Shown: piece by piece, positions 55,345 to 64,000 of the stretch
Layout: each line of letters starts with the position of its first letter
Position numbering within the stretch: position 1 is the stretch's first letter
Source: an uncultured Bacteroidota bacterium
GTDB lineage: Bacteria > Bacteroidota > Bacteroidia > Flavobacteriales > Flavobacteriaceae
Assembly: GCA_902560025.1 (NCBI GenBank)
Contig: CACEKL010000003.1
Span: forward strand, 1-64,000
Length of the DNA: 64,000 nt
Direction of reading: 5' to 3'
Position numbers and translations under genes: made by a program
The notes under the pieces: generated by a model
What the model saw: the letters and a program-made list of their open reading frames with translations, nothing else
Database searches by the model: none
Told to the model about the DNA's origin: nothing

Positions 55345-56709
55345 TTATGAATTATAATTTTTGATTTTATCATAACCTCCAGGTATGTTTGAAAAGTTTG
55401 ATATTCCGTTAGCAAGAAGAATTGATGCTGCTATCATACTTCTGTACCCCCCTTTGCAGTGAACATAAAATGTTTTTTCAAAAGAAACTTTATCAATAGA
55501 TTTACTTAGATCAATCAGAGGAATATTAATGGAGTTTAGTAATGATTCACTTTTGTGTTCATTTTTTGATCTTACATCAAGGATATCTTTATTATTGTCT
55601 ATAGTTGAGAATTTTGATGCAGATTCATTTAATACTTTATTAATAATACCACCATTTTTAATCCAGCTATTAATTCCACCTTCTAGAAATCCAATAACAT
55701 TGTCAAAACCAACTCTTGATAGTCTAATAATAGCTTCTTTTTCTCTGCCTTCAGGTGCAATTAAAATTAACTTTTTGGAGACATCTTCTAATATTTCTCC
55801 AACCCATGGAGCAAATCTTCCATCTAATCCAATAAAAATTGAACCTGGTATGTGAGATGATGAAAAATCCTCAACACTTCTTACATCAAGTATTGTTACC
55901 TTTTCCTTGAGAACATTATTAACTTCCTTAGCAGTTAAACTATTAAAACTCCTGTTAATTATTTCATCAGATTCATCATAACCTTCTTTGTTTAACGTTA
56001 CATTATCAGGAAAATATTTCGGAGGATCTAATAATCCATCTAAAACTTCTCTGATAAATTCATCTTTTGTCATATTCTCTCTAAGCGCATAGTTAGTCCT
56101 TTTTTGATCACCTAATTTTCCAATAGTCTCTGAGCTTAGATCTTTTCCACATGAACTTCCTTCACCATGTCCTGGATAAATAATAACATTATCACTTAGA
56201 GTCATTATCTTATTTCTAAGGCTATCGAATAGCATTGAGGCTAAATCTCTATTGTTCATACTAGAATTTTGAGATAAGTCTGGTCTACCAACATCACCTA
56301 TGAAGAGAGTATCTCCAGTAAAAATAGCATGATCTTTTCCAGATGAATCTTTCAGTAAATAAGTGGTACTTTCAATGGTATGTCCTGGAGTATGAATTGC
56401 AACTATAGTTACATCACCAATTTTAAACTCTTGATAATCTTTTGCAACTATATTTTTAAAACTAGTTTCTGCTTTAGGCCCATAAACTATTTCTGCTCCT
56501 GATTTTTTTGCAAGATTCAAATGACCACTAATAAAATCTGCATGAATGTGTGTTTCAAAAATGTATTTGATTTTTGAATTACTTGTTTTAGCTTTAGATA
56601 TATATAGATCAACCTCTCTTAATGGGTCAATAATAGCTACCTCATTATTACTCTCAATGTAGTACGAACCCTGTGATAAACACTTTGTATATATCTGCTC
56701 AACTTTCAT
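55345..56709 (-). CDS. Persulfide dioxygenase-rhodanese fusion (MBL fold)
   Basis: 454 aa. An N-terminal metallo-beta-lactamase domain of the ETHE1/persulfide dioxygenase type has iron ligands in THIHADFISGH, PGHTIES, FTGDTLFIGDVGRPDL and YPGHG. Two rhodanese domains follow: the first (about residues 270-350) has lost its catalytic cysteine (loop reads IAPEGREKEA); the second (about 375-450) keeps it in YVHCKGGYRS. Probably oxidises glutathione or other persulfides in sulfur metabolism. Its own promoter faces topA divergently. Confidence 0.88.
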   Translation of the reverse strand: MKVEQIYTKCLSQGSYYIESNNEVAIIDPLREVDLYISKAKTSNSKIKYIFETHIHADFISGHLNLAKKSGAEIVYGPKAETSFKNIVAKDYQEFKIGDVTIVAIHTPGHTIESTTYLLKDSSGKDHAIFTGDTLFIGDVGRPDLSQNSSMNNRDLASMLFDSLRNKIMTLSDNVIIYPGHGEGSSCGKDLSSETIGKLGDQKRTNYALRENMTKDEFIREVLDGLLDPPKYFPDNVTLNKEGYDESDEIINRSFNSLTAKEVNNVLKEKVTILDVRSVEDFSSSHIPGSIFIGLDGRFAPWVGEILEDVSKKLILIAPEGREKEAIIRLSRVGFDNVIGFLEGGINSWIKNGGIINKVLNESASKFSTIDNNKDILDVRSKNEHKSESLLNSINIPLIDLSKSIDKVSFEKTFYVHCKGGYRSMIAASILLANGISNFSNIPGGYDKIKNYNS

Positions 56710-56716
56710 CTGATCA

Positions 56717-56747
56717 CAAAATTACTTTCTTTAAAACTAACTAGCAA
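56717..56747 (-). promoter_or_regulatory. Promoter of the persulfide dioxygenase gene
   Basis: Minus-strand TTG (56745-56747), 20 bases, TAATTTTG (56717-56724): full match to the Bacteroidetes consensus. The -7 element ends 7 bases before the ATG. Confidence 0.6.
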
Positions 56748-56831
56748 TTATGTTAAACAAATTTTAAAATTTTTATTTTTTTTTGATTCAAAAGAATAAA
56801 TCTAATTACATTTAGGCCCAAAAAATAAATT

Positions 56832-59282
56832 ATGCCAAAAAATTTAGTCATTGTTGAGTCTGCTACTAAAGCAAAGACTATTGAAAAAATTTTGGGACAA
56901 GACTTTAAAGTTGTGTCTTGTGTTGGGCATATTTCAGATCTTCCAGTTAAAGAATTAGGAGTTGATGTTGAAAATGATTTTAAACCAAAATATATAATTC
57001 CTACAGAAAAGAAACCTGTTATAAAAGACCTAAAGAAGTATGTTAGTGAGTCTGATAAAGTTTGGTTGGCTAGTGATGAAGATAGAGAAGGAGAGGCAAT
57101 TGCTTGGCACTTATTTGAAAATTTAAACTTGACTAATAAAGACTATGATCGAATAGTATTTCATGAAATAACTAAAAACGCAATTTTAGCTGCATTAGAT
57201 AGTCCTAGAGAGATAAACTATAATCTTGTAAATGCTCAACAGGCCAGAAGAGTATTAGACAGATTAGTAGGTTATGAATTATCTCCAGTATTGTGGAGAA
57301 AAGTTAAGACAGGCCTTTCTGCTGGTAGAGTTCAATCCGTTTCCGTAAGGCTTATTGTTGAAAAGGAAAGAGAGATTAAAAACTTTTTAACAAATAGCAC
57401 TTACAAGTCAGTAGGAACTTTTAAAAATTCTAGTGGAGTCAACCTTAAGGCTGAGCTAAACAATAAATTTGATTCTGCAGAAGAAGTTAAGGCATTTCTT
57501 CAAAAAAATATCAATAGTACATATACTGTGTCTAATGTAGAAAAAAAACCAGCTAAGAAATCTCCTACACCGCCTTTTACTACATCAACGCTTCAGCAAG
57601 AGGCTTCAAGGAAATTAGGCTTTGGTGTTACTAGGACAATGTCAACTGCTCAAAAACTCTATGAAGCAGGTTTAATAACATATATGAGAACAGATAGTGT
57701 AACTATATCAGAAGAAGCTAAATCATCGATTTTAGATAAAATTGAGAGTAAGTATGGAGATAGTTATGTAAATCTTAGAAATTATAAAAACAAAAATAAA
57801 TCAGCTCAAGAGGCTCATGAAGCTGTAAGACCAACAGATATTTCTGTTGAAGATATTTCCTCCGATTATGATCAGCAAAGATTGTATCAACTTATATGGA
57901 AAAGGACAATTTCCTCACAAATGTCAGATGCACAAATTGAGAGAACAGTTGTAAATATCAACTCTAACTCTTTTGATGAAATATTTATTGCAAGAGGTGA
58001 AGTAATTAAATTTGATGGTTTTCTTAGAGTTTATAATGAAGGAACTGATGATGAGACACAGGAAGAAAAAGGCACTTTACCACAATTAAATGTTAATGAA
58101 AATCTTGATTTAATTAATATTATATCAAGAGAATCATTCTCTAGATCCCCCTCAAGGTATACTGAAGCATCTTTAGTGAAAAAATTGGAGGAACTTGGTA
58201 TTGGTAGACCTGCAACTTATGCTACTACAATATCAACAATACAAAACAGAGGTTATGTATCAAAAGGTGATAATGAAGGCCAAGAAAGGACATACAAATC
58301 CATAGAACTAAGAAATGGAGATATTATTGAGAGTACTTCAACTGAAAAGACTGGTTCTAACAAAGGTAAGCTTGTACCTACTGATATTGGGATAATTGTA
58401 AATGACTTTTTGGTTGATAATTTCAACAATATCCTTGATTACGGATTTACAGCAGAGGTTGAAAAAAGTTTTGATAAGATAGCTGAGGGAAATCAAAATT
58501 GGACTGATATAATCAAACAATTTTACACAGATTTTCATACGAATGTAAATATTGTAAAAGATACAGCTGAAAGACAATCTGGTGAAAAAATTTTAGGAGA
58601 TGATCCAGTCTCAGGAAGAGTTGTTAAGGTAAGGCTTGGAAAGTTTGGTCCAATTGCTCAAATAGGAACAGTTGATGATGAGGATAAACCAGTTTTTGCC
58701 AGCCTAACTACAGAACAGCAGTTAGACACAATAACTTTAGACGAAGCACTAGAACTATTCAAGTTTCCTAAGGAAATTGGAACTTATAAGGGAGAAATTG
58801 TAACTGTCAATAATGGTAGATATGGACCATATTTAAAATATTCATCAAAATCTATTTCAATACCAAAGGAAATTGATCCACATTCAATTGATCTAGATTC
58901 TGCAATTCCTCTGATTGAAGAAAAGTTAAAAGCAGATGAACCTATTCACATTTATAACAACTTACCAGTAACAAAAGGAAAGGGTAGGTTTGGACCATTT
59001 ATTAAGTGGAATGAAATGTTTATTAACGTAAATAAGACTTATGACTTTGATAATCTTACAACAGATAATATTGAAGAACTAATTGAGATAAAATTAAAAA
59101 AGGAAAAAGAAAAATTAATAGCTGAGTGGGTTGATGAAGGCATAAAGCTTGAAAAAGGTAGATGGGGTAGGTCAGTTATCTCAATGGGTAAGAAGAAAAT
59201 AGAAATTCCAAAAGAAATTGACCCTAAAACTATTACATTAGATATTGCTAAAGAATATCTAAATCCAAAAAAGAAAAAATGA
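56832..59282 (+). CDS. topA: DNA topoisomerase I
   Basis: Relaxes negative supercoils. 816 aa. Toprim domain with NLVIVESATKAKTIEKIL (Glu) and LASDEDREGEAIAWH (acidic triad); GLSAGRVQSVSVRLIV; the nucleophilic tyrosine in ITYMRTDSVTI (about residue 284). The zinc fingers of E. coli TopA are absent; instead the C-terminus carries repeat units with GRYGPYLKY, GRFGPFIKW and GRWGRSVI, typical of Bacteroidetes. Upstream TTTG-N21-TACATTTA is a weaker promoter candidate (56784-56816). Overlaps the next gene by 4 bases. Confidence 0.96.
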   Translation: MPKNLVIVESATKAKTIEKILGQDFKVVSCVGHISDLPVKELGVDVENDFKPKYIIPTEKKPVIKDLKKYVSESDKVWLASDEDREGEAIAWHLFENLNLTNKDYDRIVFHEITKNAILAALDSPREINYNLVNAQQARRVLDRLVGYELSPVLWRKVKTGLSAGRVQSVSVRLIVEKEREIKNFLTNSTYKSVGTFKNSSGVNLKAELNNKFDSAEEVKAFLQKNINSTYTVSNVEKKPAKKSPTPPFTTSTLQQEASRKLGFGVTRTMSTAQKLYEAGLITYMRTDSVTISEEAKSSILDKIESKYGDSYVNLRNYKNKNKSAQEAHEAVRPTDISVEDISSDYDQQRLYQLIWKRTISSQMSDAQIERTVVNINSNSFDEIFIARGEVIKFDGFLRVYNEGTDDETQEEKGTLPQLNVNENLDLINIISRESFSRSPSRYTEASLVKKLEELGIGRPATYATTISTIQNRGYVSKGDNEGQERTYKSIELRNGDIIESTSTEKTGSNKGKLVPTDIGIIVNDFLVDNFNNILDYGFTAEVEKSFDKIAEGNQNWTDIIKQFYTDFHTNVNIVKDTAERQSGEKILGDDPVSGRVVKVRLGKFGPIAQIGTVDDEDKPVFASLTTEQQLDTITLDEALELFKFPKEIGTYKGEIVTVNNGRYGPYLKYSSKSISIPKEIDPHSIDLDSAIPLIEEKLKADEPIHIYNNLPVTKGKGRFGPFIKWNEMFINVNKTYDFDNLTTDNIEELIEIKLKKEKEKLIAEWVDEGIKLEKGRWGRSVISMGKKKIEIPKEIDPKTITLDIAKEYLNPKKKK

Positions 59283-60400
59283 GCCTTGAGCTATTAAAAC
59301 CTGTTTCAGAAAATTTACTCGACGAATTAGATGAAAATCACTTACAAGGATCACTTTTTAATAAAATAAAATTTCATAGAGACCAATCAGGTATTCCTGA
59401 TATTGTTTCATCAAATCTTTGCATAATTGGAATTAGTGAAACTAGAAACTCTTATTTTGAATCTGATATACAAGATTTAAGCATTCTTAGAAAGGAGCTT
59501 TACAAGCTAAAAGAGGGTAAATGGAAGATATCCATATCTGATTTAGGTGATCTTCCCAATGGAAATACTGTTGAGGATACTTATCATGCCCTATATGATA
59601 TATGTAAGGAATTACATTCAAAAAAAATTACTTTAGTAATAATTGGAGGAAGCAATGATATTATTTATCCAGTCTTTAAATCTTTTGACTCTTACTCTGA
59701 TAAAGTAAATATTGTATCAATTGATAATCAATTTGACTTATATCAAGATTCAGATATAATTTCAGGTAGAACATACATGAATAAAATTATACTGGATGAT
59801 TCTAACAAATTAAATGATTTTACAAATATAGGGTACCAAAGACATCTATGCTCATATAAAGAGATAGAGCTAATGGATAAATTATTTTTTGAAAAAATTT
59901 CATTGGGCGAAATTTCAGAAAACAATATGAGAGCTGAACCAATTATTCGAGATGCTGATATAGTCGGTTTTGACATGAAATCATTATCATTCTCGGGAAA
60001 CTCTAATCCTAATGGAATAGATACAAGACTTGCTTGTATATTAAGTAAATATGCAGGTCAAAGTAATAAGACATCCTTTTTTGGATTGTTTGACTTAAAT
60101 AAAAATCAGGTTTCAAATAAATTATATTCTGAAATCATTTGGTATTTTATTGACAGTCTAAATAATAGAATAAATGAATCAAACTTTGACGATTCTCAAC
60201 TGTTTTTTAAATATATAGTTCAAACTTCAGGCAGGGATATTATTTTTTATAAAAGTAAAGTTTCAGAGAGATGGTGGATGACAGTAACCTCAGCCAGTAA
60301 TGATAAAATTAAATTTTTACCTTGTCTTGAAAGTGATTATCAAGATGCCTTAAATGACAACCTTCCTGTAAGGTGGTTAAAAGCATCAAAAAGAATTTAA
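59279..60400 (+). CDS. Arginase-fold (formimidoylglutamase-like) protein with degenerate metal site
   Basis: 373 aa, recognisably of the ureohydrolase fold but without its metal ligands. The GGSHD motif reads IIGGSNDIIYP (about residue 122), the DxHxD motif reads SIDNQFDLYQ (about 146), and the DxDxxDP motif reads GFDMKSLSFS (about 228). Flavobacterial proteins downstream of topA, often named formimidoylglutamase, share these changes, as well as NIGYQRHLCS and RDADIVGFDM. Hydrolase activity is therefore doubtful. Starts 4 bases inside topA; its end overlaps trxB by 4 bases. Confidence 0.75.
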   Translation: MSLELLKPVSENLLDELDENHLQGSLFNKIKFHRDQSGIPDIVSSNLCIIGISETRNSYFESDIQDLSILRKELYKLKEGKWKISISDLGDLPNGNTVEDTYHALYDICKELHSKKITLVIIGGSNDIIYPVFKSFDSYSDKVNIVSIDNQFDLYQDSDIISGRTYMNKIILDDSNKLNDFTNIGYQRHLCSYKEIELMDKLFFEKISLGEISENNMRAEPIIRDADIVGFDMKSLSFSGNSNPNGIDTRLACILSKYAGQSNKTSFFGLFDLNKNQVSNKLYSEIIWYFIDSLNNRINESNFDDSQLFFKYIVQTSGRDIIFYKSKVSERWWMTVTSASNDKIKFLPCLESDYQDALNDNLPVRWLKASKRI

Positions 60401-61320
60401 ATTTCTTGTAAATACCTCTCTGCATCAAGTGCTGCCATACAACCAGTACCAGCAGCTGTAATTGCTTGTCTATAATCTTTATCTTGTACGTCACCTGCAG
60501 CAAAAACTCCAGGTATGTTTGTTTTTGTTGAAGTCTTGTCTGTTAATATGTAACCACTATCATCCATATCAACAATACCTTTAAAAATATCTGTATTTGG
60601 AGTGTGGCCAATGGCAATGAATAAACCGGTAATATTAACTTGAGAAAACTCATTGGTGATATTATTTTTAATTTTTATTCCTTCAACAACATTGTCCCCC
60701 AATACTTCATCTATTTCAGAATTAAAAAGCACATTAATATTTTTAAAATTGCTTAATCGATGTTGCATTGCCTTTGAAGCTCTAAAGTGATCCTTTCTTA
60801 CTAACATCGTAACATTATTACAAATTTTTGCTAAATATGTTGCTTCCTCAATAGCACTATCTCCTCCACCTACTACAGCAACATCTTGATCCTTATAAAA
60901 GAAGCCATCACAAACTGCACAAGCTGAAACTCCACCTCCAATGAGTTTTTGCTCACTTGGGAGACCAAGATATTTAGCTGAAGCACCTGTACATATTATT
61001 ATTGCTTTAGATTGAATTTCATCTCCATTTTGAGTGTATATCTTATGTACACCGCCTTTTTCTTTAGAAAATTCTACTCTTGAAATAAAATCAACTTCAA
61101 CTTTTGTTCCAAATCTTTCTGCTTGTTCTTTTAATTCATTCATCATGGTTGGTCCATCAACACCCTGAGGGTATCCAGGAAAATTATCTACTTCAGTTGT
61201 AGTAGTTAATTGACCACCTGGTTCTAACCCAGTATATATTATTGGTTTTAGATCAGCTCTAGCTGCATAAATTGCCGCTGTATATCCAGCAGGCCCACTT
61301 CCTATAATGATTGTATTCAT
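60397..61320 (-). CDS. trxB: Thioredoxin reductase
   Basis: Flavoenzyme that reduces thioredoxin with NADPH. 307 aa. FAD motif IIIGSGPAGYTAAIYAARA, the redox pair in SACAVCDGFFY (about residues 133-143), the NADPH motif VVGGGDSAIEEA, and the C-terminal VFAAGDVQDKDYRQAITAAG. Pairs with TrxA at 20.4 kb. Convergent with the arginase-fold gene, divergent from nagB. Confidence 0.96.
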   Translation of the reverse strand: MNTIIIGSGPAGYTAAIYAARADLKPIIYTGLEPGGQLTTTTEVDNFPGYPQGVDGPTMMNELKEQAERFGTKVEVDFISRVEFSKEKGGVHKIYTQNGDEIQSKAIIICTGASAKYLGLPSEQKLIGGGVSACAVCDGFFYKDQDVAVVGGGDSAIEEATYLAKICNNVTMLVRKDHFRASKAMQHRLSNFKNINVLFNSEIDEVLGDNVVEGIKIKNNITNEFSQVNITGLFIAIGHTPNTDIFKGIVDMDDSGYILTDKTSTKTNIPGVFAAGDVQDKDYRQAITAAGTGCMAALDAERYLQEI

Positions 61321-61394
61321 ATTAAGATAATTGAGATATTAAGTTGAATTTGTAAAATTAAAAAAACATGAGAATAAATTAATGAAAACATTAT

Positions 61395-61402
61395 TAACTT
61401 TG
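61395..61402 (+). promoter_or_regulatory. -7 element for nagB (TAACTTTG)
   Basis: TAACTTTG matches TAnnTTTG in the trxB-nagB divergent region, 22 bases upstream of the nagB start. The -33 box is not clear. Confidence 0.45.
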
Positions 61403-61424
61403 TAATTTCATAAGAGAAAGAAAA

Positions 61425-63344
61425 ATGGGCAAAAAAAACCTCAAGTATCAATCTCCAGGAATCAACGAGGAGACTAGATTTGAAAAACTTCACACTGTTA
61501 ATTTTGAAAGTTCACAAGAAGCTTCTAGTCTTATTGCAAGAGAAATTTGTGATTTAGTTAAATCTAAACAAGAAAAAAATATAAGTTGTGTAATAGGTTT
61601 TGCTACTGGTTCCTCACCCTCAATAGTTTATCAAGAAATAATAAAGATTCATAAAAATGAATCATTGAGCTTTAAAAATGTAATTGCTTTTAATCTTGAT
61701 GAATATTATGGTATTAAAAAAGATGATATCAACAGTTATCATCATTTCATGAATGAAAATCTATTTGACCATATTGATATTCCTAAAGAAAATATTAATA
61801 TACCTTCGGGAGAAATAGGTGAGAAAGAAATAAAAAAATTCTGTTCTTCATATGAGAAAGAAATTGAAAAATGTGGAGGAATTGACATACAGTTACTAGG
61901 CATTGGAAGAACTGGTCACATAGGCTTTAATGAACCTGGTTCTCATTTCAACTCAAAGACAAGACTTATAACCCTTGATCATACAACTAGGTTTGATGCA
62001 AGTAAAAGTTTTAATGGTATTGAAAATGTCCCAACTAAGGCAATAACCATGGGAGTTAGAACAATTTTTAATGCAAAGAGAATTATTGTAATGGCATGGG
62101 GTTTGCACAAAAGTTTAATTGTTAAAAGATCAGTAGAGAATAATGTTACCTCATTAATACCAACTACTTACCTTCAGAATCATAAAAACACAACTCTTGT
62201 TCTTGATAATGAGTCAGCAAGTGAATTAACAAGATTTAAAACACCTTGGCTAGTTAGTTCAATTGATTGGATTGATTCAATGAAGAGAAGAGCAATAGTT
62301 TGGCTTTGTGAAACAACAGGAAAATCTATACTGAAACTAACAGATGAAGATTACAACAAAAATGGATTATCTGATCTACTTGCTCTTGAGGGATCTTCAT
62401 ATGATTTAAACATTAATATGTTTAACCACTTTCAAAATACAATTACAGGTTGGCCTGGAGGAAAACCAGGTGCTGATGATTCAACTAGACCTGAGAGAAA
62501 ATCTCCTAACTCTAAAAGAGTAATTATTTTTAGCCCTCATCCTGATGATGATGTAGTGTCAATGGGAGGTACATTTGATAGACTTGTATCTCAAGGTCAC
62601 GAAGTGCATATAGCATATCAAGTAAAAGGGAATATTGCTGTCTCAGACCATGATGCACTCAAATTCATAGAGGTTTCCAAGGATATGTTTAAGAATGACT
62701 CTAAAGTACCTGTCAGTGAATTAATAAAGGAATTAAAGAATAACAAGCCAGATAAAATCGATTCACAAGCTGTAAGAGATTTAAAAGGATTTATAAGAAA
62801 AAGAGAAGCTATCGCTGCTACAAGATATATTGGAATTCCAGATTCAAATACTCATTTTATGAATCTACCTTTCTATGACACAGGAAGAATTAAGAAGAAC
62901 CCTCCCACAAAAAAAGATGTACTAATTACAGCTTCATTAATTAAAAAAATTAAACCTCATCAGATTTTTGCTGCTGGAGATCTAGAAGATCCTCATGGAA
63001 CTCACAAAGTGTGTTTAGATGTAATTCTGGATGCCTTAGATACATTAAAGGGTGAAAAATTTATAAAGGATTGTTGGTTGTGGTTATACAGAGGAGCTTG
63101 GTTGGATTGGGATGTGCATGATATTGATATGGCTGTTCCAATGAGTCCAGCTCAAGTACTAAGAAAAAGAAAGGCAATTTTCTTCCATCAAACTCAAAAA
63201 GATGGTGTAATGTTCCAAGGTCAAGACCTTAGAGAATTTTGGGTAAGAGCCGAAGAAAGAAATAGTGAAACTGCCGAAAAATACAAAAAGATGGGCCTCG
63301 CGGATTATGCTGCTATAGAATCTTTCAAAAGACATTATTATTAA
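61425..63344 (+). CDS. nagB: Glucosamine-6-phosphate deaminase fused to LmbE/PIG-L deacetylase domain
   Basis: 639 aa. The N-terminal half (about 1-300) is NagB: GFATGSSPSIVYQEI, NLDEYYGI (catalytic Asp), LLGIGRTGHIGFNEPGS (His-Glu) and a lid with TLDHTTRFD. The C-terminal half (about 365-600) is an LmbE/PIG-L N-acetylglucosamine deacetylase-like domain with the metal site FSPHPDDDVVSMGGTFD and GDLEDPHGTHKV. The fusion is usual in Bacteroidetes. It would convert glucosamine-6-phosphate to fructose-6-phosphate; the second domain may deacetylate amino sugars or be regulatory. An amidohydrolase gene follows after 9 bases. Confidence 0.93.
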   Translation: MGKKNLKYQSPGINEETRFEKLHTVNFESSQEASSLIAREICDLVKSKQEKNISCVIGFATGSSPSIVYQEIIKIHKNESLSFKNVIAFNLDEYYGIKKDDINSYHHFMNENLFDHIDIPKENINIPSGEIGEKEIKKFCSSYEKEIEKCGGIDIQLLGIGRTGHIGFNEPGSHFNSKTRLITLDHTTRFDASKSFNGIENVPTKAITMGVRTIFNAKRIIVMAWGLHKSLIVKRSVENNVTSLIPTTYLQNHKNTTLVLDNESASELTRFKTPWLVSSIDWIDSMKRRAIVWLCETTGKSILKLTDEDYNKNGLSDLLALEGSSYDLNINMFNHFQNTITGWPGGKPGADDSTRPERKSPNSKRVIIFSPHPDDDVVSMGGTFDRLVSQGHEVHIAYQVKGNIAVSDHDALKFIEVSKDMFKNDSKVPVSELIKELKNNKPDKIDSQAVRDLKGFIRKREAIAATRYIGIPDSNTHFMNLPFYDTGRIKKNPPTKKDVLITASLIKKIKPHQIFAAGDLEDPHGTHKVCLDVILDALDTLKGEKFIKDCWLWLYRGAWLDWDVHDIDMAVPMSPAQVLRKRKAIFFHQTQKDGVMFQGQDLREFWVRAEERNSETAEKYKKMGLADYAAIESFKRHYY

Positions 63345-63353
63345 ATTTCAATT

Positions 63354-64000
63354 ATGAACAAATTAAAGAAAACCATATTCTTCCTTCTAATAGTAGGAAC
63401 TTTACATAATACTTATTCACAAAATTTTTCAAAGAGAAAAATAAATAATCTTAAGACTCAGGTATCCCAGATGGTTGAGGACGATAAAAAGTCGACTCAG
63501 GTAATGGTAGACAAAGTGTTTAGCTTTGCTGAACTCGGTTTTCAAGAGTTTGAGACATCAAAATATTTAACTTCAATACTTGAGGAAAACGGATTTGAAA
63601 TTGAATATGCTATCTCAGATATTCCAACGGCATGGCTTGCTTCTTGGTCAAATGGTGAAGGTGGTCCTACTATAGCCTTAGGTAGTGATATTGATGGAAT
63701 TCCAGTAGCTTCTCAATACCCAGGTGTTGCATATCATAAACCAATGGTAGAAGGAGCGCCAGGACATGGAGAAGGACATAATTCAGGTCTTCCTGTTGTA
63801 ATCACCGCGGCACTATCTGTTAAAAAAATTATGCAAGAAAATAACATAGCTGGGAAGTTAGTTTTATGGCCAGGTGTTGCAGAAGAACAAATTGGAACTA
63901 AAGCTTGGTATGTAAGAGATGGTTATTTTGATGATGTTGACATGTGTATTTTTACCCATGTAAGTAGTAACTTATCTGTTTCATGGGGTAAGGCAACAGG
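63354..64000 (+). CDS. M20-type amidohydrolase, N-terminal part
   Basis: The gene starts with a signal peptide (KKTIFFLLIVGTLHNTYSQ) and runs off the right edge; about 215 residues are visible. It resembles AbgB-like amidohydrolases of the M20 family: ALGSDIDGIPVASQYPGV, EGAPGHGEGHNSGLPVVI (metal-site His and Gly-His-Asn), VLWPGVAEEQIGTKAWYV (Glu-Glu) and MCIFTHVSS. These enzymes cleave N-acyl amino acids or similar amides; the signal peptide places it in the periplasm. Close behind nagB, probably in the same transcript. Confidence 0.8.
   Translation, partial: MNKLKKTIFFLLIVGTLHNTYSQNFSKRKINNLKTQVSQMVEDDKKSTQVMVDKVFSFAELGFQEFETSKYLTSILEENGFEIEYAISDIPTAWLASWSNGEGGPTIALGSDIDGIPVASQYPGVAYHKPMVEGAPGHGEGHNSGLPVVITAALSVKKIMQENNIAGKLVLWPGVAEEQIGTKAWYVRDGYFDDVDMCIFTHVSSNLSVSWGKAT

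Noticed and set aside
61425..63344. NagB-LmbE domain fusion as a new two-domain enzyme
   Set aside because: This fusion is widespread in Bacteroidetes NagB proteins.

Overview
The window is 64 kb of compact, AT-rich DNA (roughly 30% G+C by eye) from a bacterium of the Bacteroidetes, most likely a marine member of the Flavobacteriia with a streamlined genome. The evidence is gene content and gene order typical of that group: acpP-fabF-(IPExxxVDY)-pyk, purN-rnhA-pfkB-amidophosphoribosyltransferase-sod, coaX through ppiD, miaB-sigma54 activator-lptE-secG-groES-groEL, and purH-mreBCD-mrdA-rodA. Other lineage marks are an exonuclease-DnaE fusion, a class II HMG-CoA reductase beside a GYDIA-type GHMP kinase, a NagB-LmbE fusion, and promoters of the TAnnTTTG type. 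No phage, transposon, CRISPR array or rRNA was seen. Genome compaction shows as six tail-to-tail gene pairs that overlap at their 3' ends.

Layout. 1-3.6 kb (minus): lipid and glycolysis operon acpP, fabF, an IPExxxVDY gene, pyk, then the start of an aldehyde dehydrogenase. 3.7-7.5 kb (plus): purN, rnhA, PfkB kinase, PurF-like protein. 7.6-14.3 kb: Mn-type SOD, a fused AddA/AddB-like helicase-nuclease, carotenoid desaturase crtI with a tiny membrane-protein gene, and a lipoprotein. 14.3-22.1 kb: metG, dnaE, trxA, tRNA-Asp, dacB, and a possible small RNA. 22.2-26.8 kb (minus): rmuC, an unusual secreted lipoprotein, and a carotenoid-tailoring cassette (crtA-like, crtD-like, cruF-like). 26.8-34.2 kb: tRNA-Phe, then the plus-strand coaX/outer-membrane/lptC/CorC/PpiD operon. 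34.2-42.1 kb: mevalonate genes, a peptide transporter, lpxB-surE, and a tail-specific protease. 42.1-49.1 kb (minus): purH and the rod-shape (elongasome) operon. 49.2-55.3 kb (minus): groES-groEL, secG, lptE, a sigma-54 activator, miaB. 55.3-64 kb: persulfide dioxygenase-rhodanese, topA, a degenerate arginase-fold protein, trxB, nagB-LmbE fusion, and the start of an M20-type amidohydrolase.

Functional themes. Cell-envelope construction dominates: peptidoglycan synthesis and rod shape (mreBCD, mrdA, rodA, dacB), LPS synthesis and transport (lpxB, lptC, lptE), secretion and folding (secG, ppiD, groEL) and proteolysis (prc). Isoprenoid precursors from the mevalonate pathway (mvaA, GHMP kinase) would feed carotenoid synthesis (crtI, crtA/crtD/cruF-like). 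The tailoring set points to a hydroxylated, possibly keto-bearing acyclic or monocyclic carotenoid.

Most notable findings. (1) miaB and the IPExxxVDY gene both lack any ATG, GTG or TTG in frame where homology demands a start, and both have ATC followed by lysine codons exactly there. (2) A single-chain AddA/AddB-like protein joins the helicase of one subunit to the nuclease end of the other. (3) PpiD has lost its parvulin domain cleanly. (4) A TAnnTTTGC promoter-like site after dacB appears to drive a transcript of about 50 nt ending in a terminator. (5) rnc is missing from its usual place. (6) Several -7 promoter motifs lie so close to start codons that the mRNAs would be nearly leaderless. 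All family assignments rest on reading the translated sequence; no database search was run.
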